Positions 1 to 8,655 of a stretch of 64,000 nucleotides of DNA are shown in pieces. Below the pieces are notes generated by a model that was not told where the DNA came from, did not search any database, and saw only the letters and a list, made by a program, of their open reading frames with translations. Each line of letters opens with the position of its first letter. Within the stretch, counting starts at the first letter, position 1. This stretch comes from Actinopolyspora mortivallis DSM 44261 (GTDB lineage: Bacteria; Actinomycetota; Actinomycetes; Mycobacteriales; Pseudonocardiaceae). The stretch spans positions 2,165,584-2,229,583 of the forward strand of contig NZ_KB913024.1 of the NCBI RefSeq assembly GCF_000384035.1, in the 5' to 3' direction. Position numbers and translations under genes: made by a program.

Positions 1-84
1 TCCCTCCGAGATCCGTTGTCGGCCCGTTGTCCCGCGGACCGGCAACCGAGCCAACCAACCCTGCGACCCCACGAGGAGTCCCCC

Positions 85-1296
85 ATGAGCATCAACCCGA
101 CCCCCGCGATCCTGCAGTACCCCCGTATCCGCAAGTCCCCGTTCTTCTACGCCTCGCGCAGGCACGGGGTGGGGATGTACAGCGTGTACAACCACACCTA
201 CCACGCCCGGCACTACGGCGACCCCGTCGCCGAGTACTGGCACCTGCTGAACGGGGTCACGCTGTGGGACGTCGGGGTCGAGCGCCAGGTCGAGATCACC
301 GGTCCGGACGCCTTCGACTTCACCAACATGCTGGTCCCCCGGGACCTGAACAAGTGCCGGGTCGGACAGTGCAAGTACGTGTTCGTCACCGCCGAGGACG
401 GCGGGATCATCAACGATCCCGTGCTGCTGCGGCTCGGGGAGAACCACTTCTGGCTCTCGCTGGCCGACAGTGACGTGCTGCTCTGGGCCAAGGGGCTGGC
501 GTACAGCCTGGGGATGAACGTGCAGATCCGCGAACCCGACGTGGGGCCGGTACAGGTGCAGGGCCCGAAGTCCCGTGAGGTCATGGTCGACCTGTTCGGC
601 GAGTCCATCCAGGACATCCCCTACTACTACGCGGTGGACCGCGAGCTGGACGGCATGGACGTGATCGTCTCGCGCACCGGCTACACCGCCGAGCTCGGGT
701 ACGAGATCTACCTGCACAACGCGAGCAGGGACGGGGTGCGGCTCTGGGAGAGGATCTGGGAGGCGGGTCGCCCCTACGACATGCGGGTGATCGGCCCCTG
801 CCACATCCGCAGGATCGAGGCCGGGATCCTCTCCTGGGGCTGCGACATCACCTACGACACCAACCCCTTCGAGGTGGGGTACGGGTTCGAGGCCACCTGG
901 ATGGTGGACCTCAACCAGGAGGCCGACTTCATCGGCAAGTCCGCGCTGACCCGCATCTACAACGAGGGAATCAGCCGCAAGCTGGTCGGCGTGGAGATCG
1001 GTGGACCGGAGGTGGGCAGCTTCAACGACGGCTCGATGATCGACGTCTTCCCGGTCCGGGACCCGAACGGTCTGCGTATCGGCGACGTCACCTCGGCCTG
1101 CTACTCGCCGCGTCTGGAACGCAACATCGGCTACGCCATGGTGCCGATCAGCTACCACGAACTCGGCACCCCGCTCGTGATCGAAACCCAACACGGTCCG
1201 CAGGACGCCGTGGTGGTCGAGAAGCCCTTCCTCGACCCCAAGAAGCAGATCCCCAAGCAGTTCGAGCGGCAAGAGGAAGCGGCGGTGTCGAAATGA
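85..1296 (+). CDS. DmdA-like tetrahydrofolate-dependent demethylase (GcvT fold)
   Basis: A 403-residue member of the aminomethyltransferase (GcvT) fold. The N-terminal half (YSVYNHTY, WDVGVERQVEI, ADSDLLLWAKGL-like stretch) resembles dimethylsulfoniopropionate demethylase DmdA more than glycine-cleavage GcvT, and the C-terminal beta-barrel is present. Such enzymes move a methyl group from a small donor onto THF in the cytosol; the donor here cannot be read from sequence (DMSP, an aryl methyl ether or a methylated amine are options). ATG 85 is chosen because GAGGAG lies 7 bases upstream; upstream codons have no ribosome site. The stop overlaps the metF start by four bases, so the three genes are translationally coupled. 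A true gcvT sits at the other end of the window, so this is a second, specialised paralog. Confidence 0.8.
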   Translation: MSINPTPAILQYPRIRKSPFFYASRRHGVGMYSVYNHTYHARHYGDPVAEYWHLLNGVTLWDVGVERQVEITGPDAFDFTNMLVPRDLNKCRVGQCKYVFVTAEDGGIINDPVLLRLGENHFWLSLADSDVLLWAKGLAYSLGMNVQIREPDVGPVQVQGPKSREVMVDLFGESIQDIPYYYAVDRELDGMDVIVSRTGYTAELGYEIYLHNASRDGVRLWERIWEAGRPYDMRVIGPCHIRRIEAGILSWGCDITYDTNPFEVGYGFEATWMVDLNQEADFIGKSALTRIYNEGISRKLVGVEIGGPEVGSFNDGSMIDVFPVRDPNGLRIGDVTSACYSPRLERNIGYAMVPISYHELGTPLVIETQHGPQDAVVVEKPFLDPKKQIPKQFERQEEAAVSK

Positions 1297-2138
1297 GCAC
1301 GAACGAACGGCAACAGCTGCGGCACTACCTGCACCACGCCCGCTACGAAGTACTCCCACTGCGGGGAGCCCTGGAGCAGGCCCAGGACCTCCCCGAGGGG
1401 ACGACGGTGACGGTGACCTCCTCCCCGGCGAAGGGGATCGAGGCCACTCTGGACCTGGCAGCCAGGCTGCGTGGCGTGGGGATGCACGTGGTCCCCCACT
1501 TGGCGGCACGGCTGGTCCGGGACAACGCGCACCTGAAGGACCTGCTGGACAGGATCCACGGCTTGGGGTTCACCGAGGTGTTCGTGATCGCGGGCGACGC
1601 CGACCAACCCGCGGGCGGGTTCACCGACGCGCTGTCCCTGCTGCGCGGTATGGACGAGATCGGGGCCCGGCCGTACAGGGTGGGCATCACCGGCTACCCG
1701 GAGCCGCACTCCTTCATCCCGGACCGCATGACGATCCAGGCCACCGACGAGAAGGCCCGCTACGCGGACTACATCGTCTCGCAGATCTGCTACGACCCGA
1801 ACACGATCGCGTCGTGGATCACGGCGATGCGCGACAGGGGGGTGCGTCTTCCGGTCTACGTGGGTGCGCCGGGTTCGATCGACCCGACCAAACTGCTGCG
1901 TATCTCCATGAAGATCGGACTGGGTCAGTCCATGCGCTTTCTGCGCAAGCAGCACGGGGTGGTGGGAAAACTGCTCAGTCGCTACACCCCGGAGAACATG
2001 TTCGAGGAGCTGTCTCCCTACATCGTCGATCCGGAGTACAACATCGCCGGTTGGCACCTGTTCACCTTCAACGAGATCACCAGAACCAGGCAGTGGGCCG
2101 TGGAGACCGCTGACCGGTTGCAGGAGGTGCCCGCATGA
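1293..2138 (+). CDS. metF: methylenetetrahydrofolate reductase (MetF family)
   Basis: A 281-residue TIM-barrel flavoprotein of the MTHFR family. Recognisable segments are TVTVTSSPAKGIEATLD near the N-terminus, the VIAGDADQPAG loop and the VGITGYPEPH strand that corresponds to the conserved GYPE motif. It interconverts 5-methyl-THF and 5,10-methylene-THF. Its position between a methyl-THF-producing demethylase and formate-THF ligase suggests it works in the oxidative direction here, as in the ligM-metF-ligH type clusters of aromatic demethylators; that direction is inference. It starts with ATGA overlapping the upstream stop and ends with ATGA overlapping fhs, so its expression should be tied to both neighbours. 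Confidence 0.85.
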   Translation: MSTNERQQLRHYLHHARYEVLPLRGALEQAQDLPEGTTVTVTSSPAKGIEATLDLAARLRGVGMHVVPHLAARLVRDNAHLKDLLDRIHGLGFTEVFVIAGDADQPAGGFTDALSLLRGMDEIGARPYRVGITGYPEPHSFIPDRMTIQATDEKARYADYIVSQICYDPNTIASWITAMRDRGVRLPVYVGAPGSIDPTKLLRISMKIGLGQSMRFLRKQHGVVGKLLSRYTPENMFEELSPYIVDPEYNIAGWHLFTFNEITRTRQWAVETADRLQEVPA

Positions 2139-3832
2139 ACATGCCGTCCGACCTGGACATTTCGCGCTCGTCTCCACGCAGGCCACTGGAGGAGATCGCG
2201 GGGCAGCTGGGACTGGCCCCGCACCTGCTCGAACCCTACGGCGGGGACGTCGCCAAGATCTCCCTGAACGCCCTCGACGAGCTCCCCACCGAGAACCGGG
2301 CCAAGTACGTCCTGGTCTCGGCGATCACCCCCACCCCGCTCGGTGAGGGAAAGACGACCACCACCGTCGGGTTGGGACAAGCGCTGCGGCACCTGGGTGC
2401 GAGTTCGGCCGTGGCGGTTCGACAGCCCTCCATGGGTCCCACCTTCGGTATCAAGGGCGGGGCGGCCGGTGGCGGCTACAGCCAGGTCGTGCCCATGGAG
2501 GCGTTGAACCTGCATCTGACCGGGGACATGCACGCGGTGACCGCCGCGAACAACATGCTGGCCGCCATGGTGGACAACCACCTGCACAAGGGGAACCGGT
2601 TGGGGCTGGACCCCCACCGTGTCACCTGGCGTCGGGTGATCGACGTCAACGACCGGGACCTGCGCCACGTCGTGACCGGCCTGGGCGGCGGTGACGACGG
2701 TTCGCCCCGTCAGACCGGTTTCGACATCACAGCGGCCAGTGAGGTGATGGCCGTCCTGGCGCTGTCCACCTCGCTGCACGACATGCGGGCCCGCCTGGGT
2801 CGGATCGTCGTCGGCTACACCTATGACGGTGAGCCGGTCACGGCGGAACAGCTCGGGGCCGCCGGTGCCATGACGGTGATCATGCGGGAGGCCATCAAGC
2901 CCAATCTGATGCAGACCGTGGAGAACACGCCCGTGCTGGTGCACGCCGGGCCTTTCGGCAACATCGCGCACGGCAACTCCTCCATCATGGCCGACCTGAT
3001 CGCCAACAGGTGTGCCGACTACGTGGTCACCGAGGCGGGTTTCGGGGCCGACATGGGGGCCGAGCGGTTCTTCAACATCAAGTGTCGGAACTCGGGGCTT
3101 CGTCCCGACGCTGCGGTGTTGGTCGCCACCGTACGGGCGCTCAAGGCCCACTCGGGACGCTTCCGGGTGGTGGCGGGCAAGGATCTCCCCGAGGAGATGC
3201 TCGCCGAGAACCCGGAGGACGTGCAGGCCGGGGCGGACAACCTGCGCAAGCAGATCGAGAATCTCCGGCTGCACGGGGTGTCCCCCGTGGTGGCGATCAA
3301 CGCTTTCCCCACCGATCACGCCAGTGAGCACCAGGCGATCCGCGAGATCGCCGAGCGGTGTGGGGCCAGGGTCGCCGTCAGCACTCACTTCAGCGACGGT
3401 GGGAAGGGGGCGGTGGAGCTGGCCGAGGCCGTCAGCGAGGCCGCCACGGAACCGAACGACTTCGAGTTCCTCTACCCCGACTCGGCCGATCTCCACACGA
3501 AGATCGAGACCATCGCCACCCGGGTGTACGGGGCCGAGGGAGTCTCCTACGAACCGGCCGCGGAACGGGCGCTGCGCAGTTACACGGACAACGGCTTCGG
3601 TTCGTTGCCGGTGTGCGTGGCGAAGACGCACCTGTCGCTGAGTTCCGATCCCGCCCTGCTCGGGGCGCCGACGGGATGGACGCTGCCGGTCCGGGAGGTG
3701 CGGGCCTCGGTGGGTGCCGGATTCGTCTACCCGATCTGCGGCAACATGCGCACCATGCCCGGATTGAGTTCCCGGCCCGCCGCGGAGCGCATCGACATCG
3801 ACGAACGGGGCGAGGTCGTCGGGTTGAGTTGA
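2135..3832 (+). CDS. fhs: formate-tetrahydrofolate ligase
   Basis: A 565-residue formyl-THF synthetase of normal length. The family P-loop TPTPLGEGKTTTTVG is at about residues 65-79, followed by QPSMGPTFGIKGGAAGGGYSQV, both diagnostic. The enzyme couples formate + ATP + THF to 10-formyl-THF; in the reverse direction it yields ATP and formate. As the last gene of the demethylase-metF-fhs operon it can dispose of methyl-derived carbon as formate while conserving energy. FolD, which must link methylene- to formyl-THF, is not in the window. A strong hairpin terminator follows 24 bases after the stop. Confidence 0.95.
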   Translation: MNMPSDLDISRSSPRRPLEEIAGQLGLAPHLLEPYGGDVAKISLNALDELPTENRAKYVLVSAITPTPLGEGKTTTTVGLGQALRHLGASSAVAVRQPSMGPTFGIKGGAAGGGYSQVVPMEALNLHLTGDMHAVTAANNMLAAMVDNHLHKGNRLGLDPHRVTWRRVIDVNDRDLRHVVTGLGGGDDGSPRQTGFDITAASEVMAVLALSTSLHDMRARLGRIVVGYTYDGEPVTAEQLGAAGAMTVIMREAIKPNLMQTVENTPVLVHAGPFGNIAHGNSSIMADLIANRCADYVVTEAGFGADMGAERFFNIKCRNSGLRPDAAVLVATVRALKAHSGRFRVVAGKDLPEEMLAENPEDVQAGADNLRKQIENLRLHGVSPVVAINAFPTDHASEHQAIREIAERCGARVAVSTHFSDGGKGAVELAEAVSEAATEPNDFEFLYPDSADLHTKIETIATRVYGAEGVSYEPAAERALRSYTDNGFGSLPVCVAKTHLSLSSDPALLGAPTGWTLPVREVRASVGAGFVYPICGNMRTMPGLSSRPAAERIDIDERGEVVGLS

Positions 3833-3856
3833 CTCCTCCCGCGTGTTCGTCCGATC

Positions 3857-3905
3857 CGGCCGCACCGGTCGGTACCGCTCGGCAGCGGTTCCTCCGGTGC
3901 GGCCG
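3857..3905 (+). terminator. intrinsic terminator of the demethylase-metF-fhs operon
   Basis: A perfect 12-bp stem (CGGCCGCACCGG at 3857-3868 with CCGGTGCGGCCG at 3894-3905) encloses a second small hairpin (ACCGCT/AGCGGT). It is followed by TTCGTTCGT rather than a long T-run, as is common in actinobacteria. Confidence 0.75.
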
Positions 3906-4080
3906 TTCGTTCGTGGTGTGCCGGAGCGAGTTCTCCGGTTCCTCCCCCGCTTCGCCGTTTCGGGCTAACACGAGAAGATGACATTCCTCCGGCGGACACG
4001 GGGAACGGACGCGGGACACCCTTCGCCCGGTAGGAACCGAACTCCGTGATTCCAGGTAAGCAATTTTTCAGAAATACATT

Positions 4081-4097
4081 CGCGAACATATTTCGCG
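4081..4097. repeat. 17-bp palindrome in the gap after fhs
   Basis: Arms CGCGAA and TTCGCG are separated by CATAT. The size and symmetry fit a dimeric regulator site, but no nearby start codon is an obvious target. Confidence 0.4.
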
Positions 4098-4144
4098 CAT
4101 CGTGGGCGAAACCACGGTCCTCGCCCGTCGAGCCTTCCGGACCT

Positions 4145-4170
4145 CGGGCGGATTTCCCCGCCCGCTTTTC
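4145..4170 (+). terminator. hairpin with U-tract
   Basis: Stem CGGGCGG/CCGCCCG with a 6-base loop is followed by CTTTTC on the plus strand, one of the few T-tract terminators in the window. It faces away from the LuxR gene, so it ends either readthrough from fhs or a short transcript that starts in this gap. Confidence 0.45.
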
Positions 4171-4231
4171 CTCGTGTGACACGAAACACAGACAACGAAA
4201 GATCGGCTCGGGAAAAATCCCGGAAAGTTGA

Positions 4232-4624
4232 TCAAGAATTTCTGCTCTCGTCCAGCGCGGCGATCGCGGCGGAAGTACGGTCCGTAACCCCCAACTTGGT
4301 GAATATACCGTGCAGGTGATTTTTCACTGTACGCTCCGATATCGACAGGGAACGGGCGATCTGTCGGTTGGACCTGCCGCGCACCAGATGGTCCAACACC
4401 TCCCTCTCCCGCTGGGTCAACCGACTCAGCCCGGAGGAATCGGACCTGACGACCTCGTCCTCGTGCTCACCCTCCTCCTCGTTTCCTCCCGACAACCTGA
4501 TGCGCAGGGTCACCAGCTGGTTTATCTGGTCGACCAGGTGATCCAGGGCCTCCGAGTGCTCCATGGCCTCGCGCAGCATCGCCGTGATGGCCGAATCCAG
4601 CGCCTTCCGGTAAGAATCGATCAT
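4232..4624 (-). CDS. LuxR-type single-HTH transcriptional regulator
   Basis: A 130-residue protein. The C-terminal 65 residues form a LuxR/NarL helix-turn-helix (LTQREREVLDHLVRGRSNRQIARSLSISERTVKNHLHGI region); the N-terminal 60 residues are helical and acidic (GGNEEEGEHEDE) with no receiver phosphorylation site. The ATG at 4624 is chosen over longer in-frame starts because GGGAG lies 8 bases upstream and the extra N-terminal residues look non-coding. It is divergent from glutamate decarboxylase, whose upstream region holds a perfect inverted repeat, so it may control that gene; this is inference. Confidence 0.75.
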   Translation of the reverse strand: MIDSYRKALDSAITAMLREAMEHSEALDHLVDQINQLVTLRIRLSGGNEEEGEHEDEVVRSDSSGLSRLTQREREVLDHLVRGRSNRQIARSLSISERTVKNHLHGIFTKLGVTDRTSAAIAALDESRNS

Positions 4625-4963
4625 GAAATGACTCCCGCCACTGTCCACCTGTGTCACCAATCGACCCGACGGTGTCCGAGCCGAGCTCCGGAAGCACCGA
4701 GCGTTGATCACGACCAGTCGTCCGCGCCGAGGCTCGCCCGGACGCATCCTGGTTGTCGTCACTGTAGAGGAAAAATCCCACCTTTCCGGCAGTGATGTAG
4801 CCCTTACGTTCATCCGATTCGTACTAACGGACCATTGAAACACACACCAATTTCAGCCTGTGACCGACGGTATTGGAACCATCCTCCTATGTGCTCGCAC
4901 GCTCTTCCCGCAATAGGTTTCGAAAAGTCGAAACAACGACCACTCGATTCATAGGAGATGACC
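4625..4963. other. divergent control region between LuxR-type gene and glutamate decarboxylase
   Basis: No ORF is convincing here. The region is AT-richer than the genes and must hold the promoters of both divergent genes. The only strong symmetry I see is the repeat at 4917-4934. Confidence 0.5.
4917..4934. promoter_or_regulatory. perfect inverted repeat upstream of glutamate decarboxylase
   Basis: GTTTCG-AAAAGT-CGAAAC is a perfect 6-6-6 inverted repeat ending 19 bases before the AGGAG of the decarboxylase. It could be an operator for the divergent LuxR-type protein or a hairpin in the leader. Confidence 0.45.
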
Positions 4964-6268
4964 ATGTCAGGTAGGACGGCGGTCAGCCGACCTGGCACAC
5001 CCGCCTCCACACAGGTACCGCCGGGCGAACTGCCCGAACACGGCAGGGACGCTTCCGCCGCGGCGGAGGTGATCAGGAACAGCCTGGACGGCGACACCAC
5101 CCCGACCATGAATCTGGCCACCTTCCTGACCACCTCCTACGAGCCTGAGGCGGCTCACCTGTTCAACGAGTACCTCGGGTACAACCTGGTCGACCGGGAC
5201 CAGTACCCCGCTGCCACCGAGATCGAGCAGCGGTGCGTCCGGATCCTCGGTGAACTGTGGAACGGGGACCCCAGGTCCGTGGTGGGAGGAGCCACCACCG
5301 GTTCCAGCGAAGCGGCGTTACTCGCGGGGGCCTCCCTACTGCGCCGCTGGGAACACGAGCACCCGAACGGAACGAGCCACAACGGCGAACGTCCCAACAT
5401 CGTCTTCGGTGCCAACGCCCACGTCTGCTGGCACAAGTTCTGCCGGTACTGGAACGTCGAACCCCGGGTGGCTCCGGTACGTCCCCACACGCTGCACCTG
5501 ACCCCCGAGGCCGCGGTGGAACTGTGCGACGAGAACACCATCGGCGTGGTCAGTGTGCTGGGCTCGACCATCGACGGCAGCTACGAACCCGTCTCCGCCA
5601 TCGCCGCCGCGCTCGACGAACTGTCCACCTCGGCCGGAGTGGACGTTCCGCTGCACATCGACGCCGCCTCGGGCGGCTTCATAGCCCCGTTCCTCGACCC
5701 CGAGCTGGTCTGGGACTTCCGGATTCCCCGCGTACGCTCCATCAACGCCTCGGGACACAAGTACGGCCTGGTACCGCCGGGGCTGGGGTGGATGCTCTGG
5801 CGTGACCAGCGCGCCCGCACCGGATGGCTGAACTTCCGGACCAACTACCTGGGCAGCACTCGCTCCCATCACGAGCTGACCTTCTCACGCTCGGCCGCTC
5901 CGGTGGTGGTGCAGTACTACAACTTCGTCCGACTCGGGTTCGAAGGATATCGGGCCGCCCACCGGAGAACCCGCGAGACGGCGGTGAAACTGGCCGACGA
6001 ACTGGCGGAGATGGGCCCCTTCCACGTGGTGGGCGACGGCCGCCAGCTCCCCGTGGTCACCGTACGGCTGCGGGAGGAGACCAAGAACTGGAAGCTGCAC
6101 GAACTCTCCGACCACCTGGGCGAGTCCGGTTGGTCCGTGCCGGTGTATCCGCTTCCTCCGGACATGGAGGACGTCGACGTGCTGCGGGTGGTCATCCGCG
6201 ACGACATGACACCGCAGGAGGCGGAGAGCCTGCTGTCGGGTGTACGGCGCTTCGTGACCGTTCCCTGA
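4964..6268 (+). CDS. gadB: glutamate decarboxylase (PLP-dependent)
   Basis: A 434-residue group II decarboxylase. The PLP lysine is Lys266 in NASGHKYG; the cofactor aspartate lies in HIDAASGGF; TTGSSEAALLAG is the usual substrate-side motif. It converts glutamate to GABA and CO2 while consuming a proton. ATG 4964 is preferred to ATG 4958 because AGGAG abuts the earlier codon and is six bases from the later one. A stable hairpin follows the stop, so it is probably transcribed alone or partly read into the amidohydrolase downstream. No Glu/GABA antiporter is in the window, so an intracellular acid- or osmolyte-related role is as likely as export-linked acid resistance. Confidence 0.93.
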   Translation: MSGRTAVSRPGTPASTQVPPGELPEHGRDASAAAEVIRNSLDGDTTPTMNLATFLTTSYEPEAAHLFNEYLGYNLVDRDQYPAATEIEQRCVRILGELWNGDPRSVVGGATTGSSEAALLAGASLLRRWEHEHPNGTSHNGERPNIVFGANAHVCWHKFCRYWNVEPRVAPVRPHTLHLTPEAAVELCDENTIGVVSVLGSTIDGSYEPVSAIAAALDELSTSAGVDVPLHIDAASGGFIAPFLDPELVWDFRIPRVRSINASGHKYGLVPPGLGWMLWRDQRARTGWLNFRTNYLGSTRSHHELTFSRSAAPVVVQYYNFVRLGFEGYRAAHRRTRETAVKLADELAEMGPFHVVGDGRQLPVVTVRLREETKNWKLHELSDHLGESGWSVPVYPLPPDMEDVDVLRVVIRDDMTPQEAESLLSGVRRFVTVP

Positions 6269-6309
6269 GATCTCCAGCCTTCCCCGCGAACGTCCCCCAC
6301 CCGTGGTGC

Positions 6310-6338
6310 GGGGCCGTTCCACCGACCCGCACGGCCCC
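6310..6338 (+). terminator. terminator after glutamate decarboxylase
   Basis: Perfect 8-bp stem GGGGCCGT/ACGGCCCC with a 13-base loop, 41 bases after the stop. The remaining 229 bases before the next gene show no other structure. Confidence 0.55.
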
Positions 6339-6567
6339 TCGGTTCGGGGCGGCGTTCCTGACGTACTTCCCGGCAGGACACCACCCGAGCGGCATCTCGG
6401 CACACCCGGTGCCCCGGAGCCAGCGCCTCGCCGGGACCCCGCCCCCGTTCCCGGCACGAGTCCTCGTGCCCCGGCCGGACACGGGGATCAGCGAGCGGAC
6501 CGGGTTGCGATGCCCACGCGGCACCGGAGCCCGGAGAGGACAAGAATCCGATGGAAAAGGAGTGGCA

Positions 6568-7500
6568 ATGTTGCCGATCCGTATCGTCTGCAGGCTCAAC
6601 CGTCAGGAACCGCCCTACGCGGGCAGTGGGATACGTCTGGGGATCTTCCAGGCCGAAACCAGGGTCGGAACGCCGGAGGCGGTGGAGGCCAACCTGCAAC
6701 GGATGCACGAGGCGCTCCGGGTGGCGGCCTCGTACCGCTGCCAACTGGTCGTCTTCCCCGAGTGCTACGTGACCGGCTACGCGCTCTCCCCGGAGGAGTG
6801 CGCGCGGCTGGCCGAACCCAGCTCGGGGCACACCGTCACCACGGCGTGCGAGCTGTCCCGCAGCCACGGCACCGCGATAGCGCTGCCTTATGTGGAACGC
6901 TCCCGCTCCGGAACCGTGCACGACTCGATCGCGCTGGTCTCCGAGGGCGAACTGGTGGCCAACTACCGCAAGACCCACCTGTACGGAGCGGCCGAACGCG
7001 CCAACTTCACCGCGGGAAGCGAACTGCCGCCCGTGTCGAAGATCAACCAGTACCCGGTCGGCCTGCTGAACTGCTACGAGTGCGAGTTCCCCCCGCTCTA
7101 CCAGAGTCTGGTGCAGCGGGGAGCCGGTCTCATAGTCGGTCCCACCGCCGCCGACCAGCATTTCGTGCTGCACGACGGCACACCGACCCAGGTCCCCTAC
7201 CCGGACGCGACCGCGCACATCATCCCCGCGATGGCCTCGGTCTGGCGGGTCTTCGTGGCCTATGCCAACCGACGCGGCTGGGAGAGCACCGAACGGGGGA
7301 ACTGGCAGTACCGGGGAAACTCGGGAGTGTGGGCCCCGGACGGCAGCACGTTGATGGCGGCGGGCCCCGAGGAACGGTCCGTCGACTCGCTACTGGTCGG
7401 TGACTGTGTTCCCGACGAGATTCCGCCGTTCAGCCCGGAGGGGGACCACTTCAGCGATCTCCGGATGCCGCTGCGGGACGAGCTGTTGCCGGCCACCTGA
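6568..7500 (+). CDS. carbon-nitrogen hydrolase (nitrilase superfamily amidase)
   Basis: A 310-residue nitrilase-fold protein. The Glu-Lys-Cys triad is visible: Glu in VVFPECYVTGY, Lys in NYRKTHLYG and Cys in GLLNCYECEFPP. It should cleave an amide (or N-carbamoyl) bond; the substrate is unknown. The 27-residue lead before RLGIFQAE is longer than usual, but the ATG at 6568 has AAGGAG five bases upstream, whereas an alternative internal start lacks one. It lies between glutamate decarboxylase and the 5-oxoproline genes, so a glutamate-, GABA- or cyclic-amide-derived substrate is plausible, which is inference only. Confidence 0.82.
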   Translation: MLPIRIVCRLNRQEPPYAGSGIRLGIFQAETRVGTPEAVEANLQRMHEALRVAASYRCQLVVFPECYVTGYALSPEECARLAEPSSGHTVTTACELSRSHGTAIALPYVERSRSGTVHDSIALVSEGELVANYRKTHLYGAAERANFTAGSELPPVSKINQYPVGLLNCYECEFPPLYQSLVQRGAGLIVGPTAADQHFVLHDGTPTQVPYPDATAHIIPAMASVWRVFVAYANRRGWESTERGNWQYRGNSGVWAPDGSTLMAAGPEERSVDSLLVGDCVPDEIPPFSPEGDHFSDLRMPLRDELLPAT

Positions 7501-7593
7501 TCCCGCGGCAGCTCCTCCACGGGGAAAGCGCCGGCGATCCCGCGGATCCCCTGCGACACGGGTGCACCGCGGACCCGCCCGACTTTCGCGTGG

Positions 7594-7643
7594 GGGCACG
7601 TGGGGGTGTGTCTCGGCGCGCCGACGCCGAGACACCCGTGCCC
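7594..7643. terminator. bidirectional terminator between amidase and pxpA
   Basis: A nested hairpin: perfect 11-bp inner stem GTGTCTCGGCG/CGCCGAGACAC (7608-7618 and 7625-7635) and outer stem GGGCACG/CGTGCCC. It separates two convergent genes and can serve both. Confidence 0.7.
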
Positions 7644-7678
7644 ACCCGTAGTACCGCACGGCGCGCGGAAGCCGGGGG

Positions 7679-8449
7679 TCACTGCCGTTTGGCGAGCACG
7701 GTGGCCATCGGGGCGGTTTCGACCCCCGCCTCCTCGAAACGGGCCCGGATGGTCTCGGCGATTTCCGCCGCGTTCGGTCGGTCGCCGTGCACGCAGATCG
7801 TGTCGGCGTCCACGTCGAGAGTCCGCCCGTTCATCGAGACGAGTTCCCCCCGCAGTATCGCCATCGCCTGTTCGGCGCACTGCTGGGGGGACTTGGCCCG
7901 GGGAACCGGTTCGATGACGATGTGCCCGTTGTCGTCATACTCCAGGTCGGCGAAGGCCTCGCGCACCACCGGGTAACCGTTGTCCCAGACCCGTTGCGCG
8001 GTAGGCCCGGCCAGCAGCACGACGTGGGTGTCCGGTGCCGCGGTGGCCACCGCGTCGACCACGGCGTCGGCCACCGCCTCGTCCCGCAGGGTCAGTCCGT
8101 ACAGTGCCCCGTGCGGCTTGACGTGGTTGACGGGGACTCCCACGTGGTCGGCGATTCCGCGTAGCGCCCCGAACTGGTACAGGCAGGCCTCGGCCGCCTC
8201 CTTCGGGGTGAGCGCCATGGCCCGTCTGCCGAAACCGGCCAGGTCCGGCATTCCCGGATGGGCCCCCACGGACACCCCGGCCTCGCGCGCCAGTGAGAGT
8301 GTCCGGTACATCGTGGCCGGGTCGCCGGCATGCCATCCACACGCGATGTTCACCGAGGTGACGAGCGGAATCAGCTGCTCGTCGGACCCCAGCGTCCAGC
8401 GCCCGAAGCTCTCTCCCGCGTCCGCGTTGAGATCCACCAGCGTCCGCAC
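7679..8449 (-). CDS. pxpA: 5-oxoprolinase subunit A (LamB/YcsF family)
   Basis: A 256-residue PxpA/YcsF protein. It opens with the family signature DLNADAGESFGRW and carries NIACGWHAGDP and HPGMPDLAGFGRR. With PxpB and PxpC it hydrolyses 5-oxoproline (pyroglutamate), a damage product of glutamine and glutamate, to glutamate using ATP. Translation starts at GTG 8449 with a strong AGGAGGTG five bases upstream. It is divergent from pxpB, sharing a 206-bp control region, rather than in one operon with it. Confidence 0.93.
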   Translation of the reverse strand: MRTLVDLNADAGESFGRWTLGSDEQLIPLVTSVNIACGWHAGDPATMYRTLSLAREAGVSVGAHPGMPDLAGFGRRAMALTPKEAAEACLYQFGALRGIADHVGVPVNHVKPHGALYGLTLRDEAVADAVVDAVATAAPDTHVVLLAGPTAQRVWDNGYPVVREAFADLEYDDNGHIVIEPVPRAKSPQQCAEQAMAILRGELVSMNGRTLDVDADTICVHGDRPNAAEIAETIRARFEEAGVETAPMATVLAKRQ

Positions 8450-8484
8450 TGCACACCTCCTGGCGCGTGATACCGGTCACAAAC

Positions 8485-8490
8485 ACTCTA
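8485..8490 (-). promoter_or_regulatory. probable -10 box of pxpA
   Basis: TAGAGT on the minus strand sits about 36 bases before the pxpA start, with a weak -35 region. The same TAGAGT box occurs in front of the epimerase at 55198 and of the UPF0261 gene at 57858. Confidence 0.35.
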
Positions 8491-8655
8491 CTTCATGTTG
8501 ACACGTCACGCAGAAGGACGTTGCCCCCGCGAAGCGGGATCGCTCACGCTGTCCCTCGAACGTGCGAACCCCGTAGCGGGACGTCCTGCGCCATCACTCC
8601 GCGCGGTGCATGCTCGTGAACACGGGACAGATCGCAGCAAGCCCTGGAGGTCGAT

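Larger units (their letters stand above)
3906..4231. other. AT-richer gap without a recognisable protein gene
   Basis: This stretch between the fhs terminator and the convergent LuxR-type gene has no convincing ORF but is markedly richer in A and T around 4050-4100. It contains a 17-bp palindrome (4081-4097) and a short hairpin followed by TTTT (4145-4170), an arrangement that could mark a small untranslated transcript on the plus strand. Confidence 0.4.

Noticed and set aside
2018-3865. 615-codon minus-strand frame opposite fhs
   Set aside because: Antisense of formate-THF ligase, with no family resemblance.
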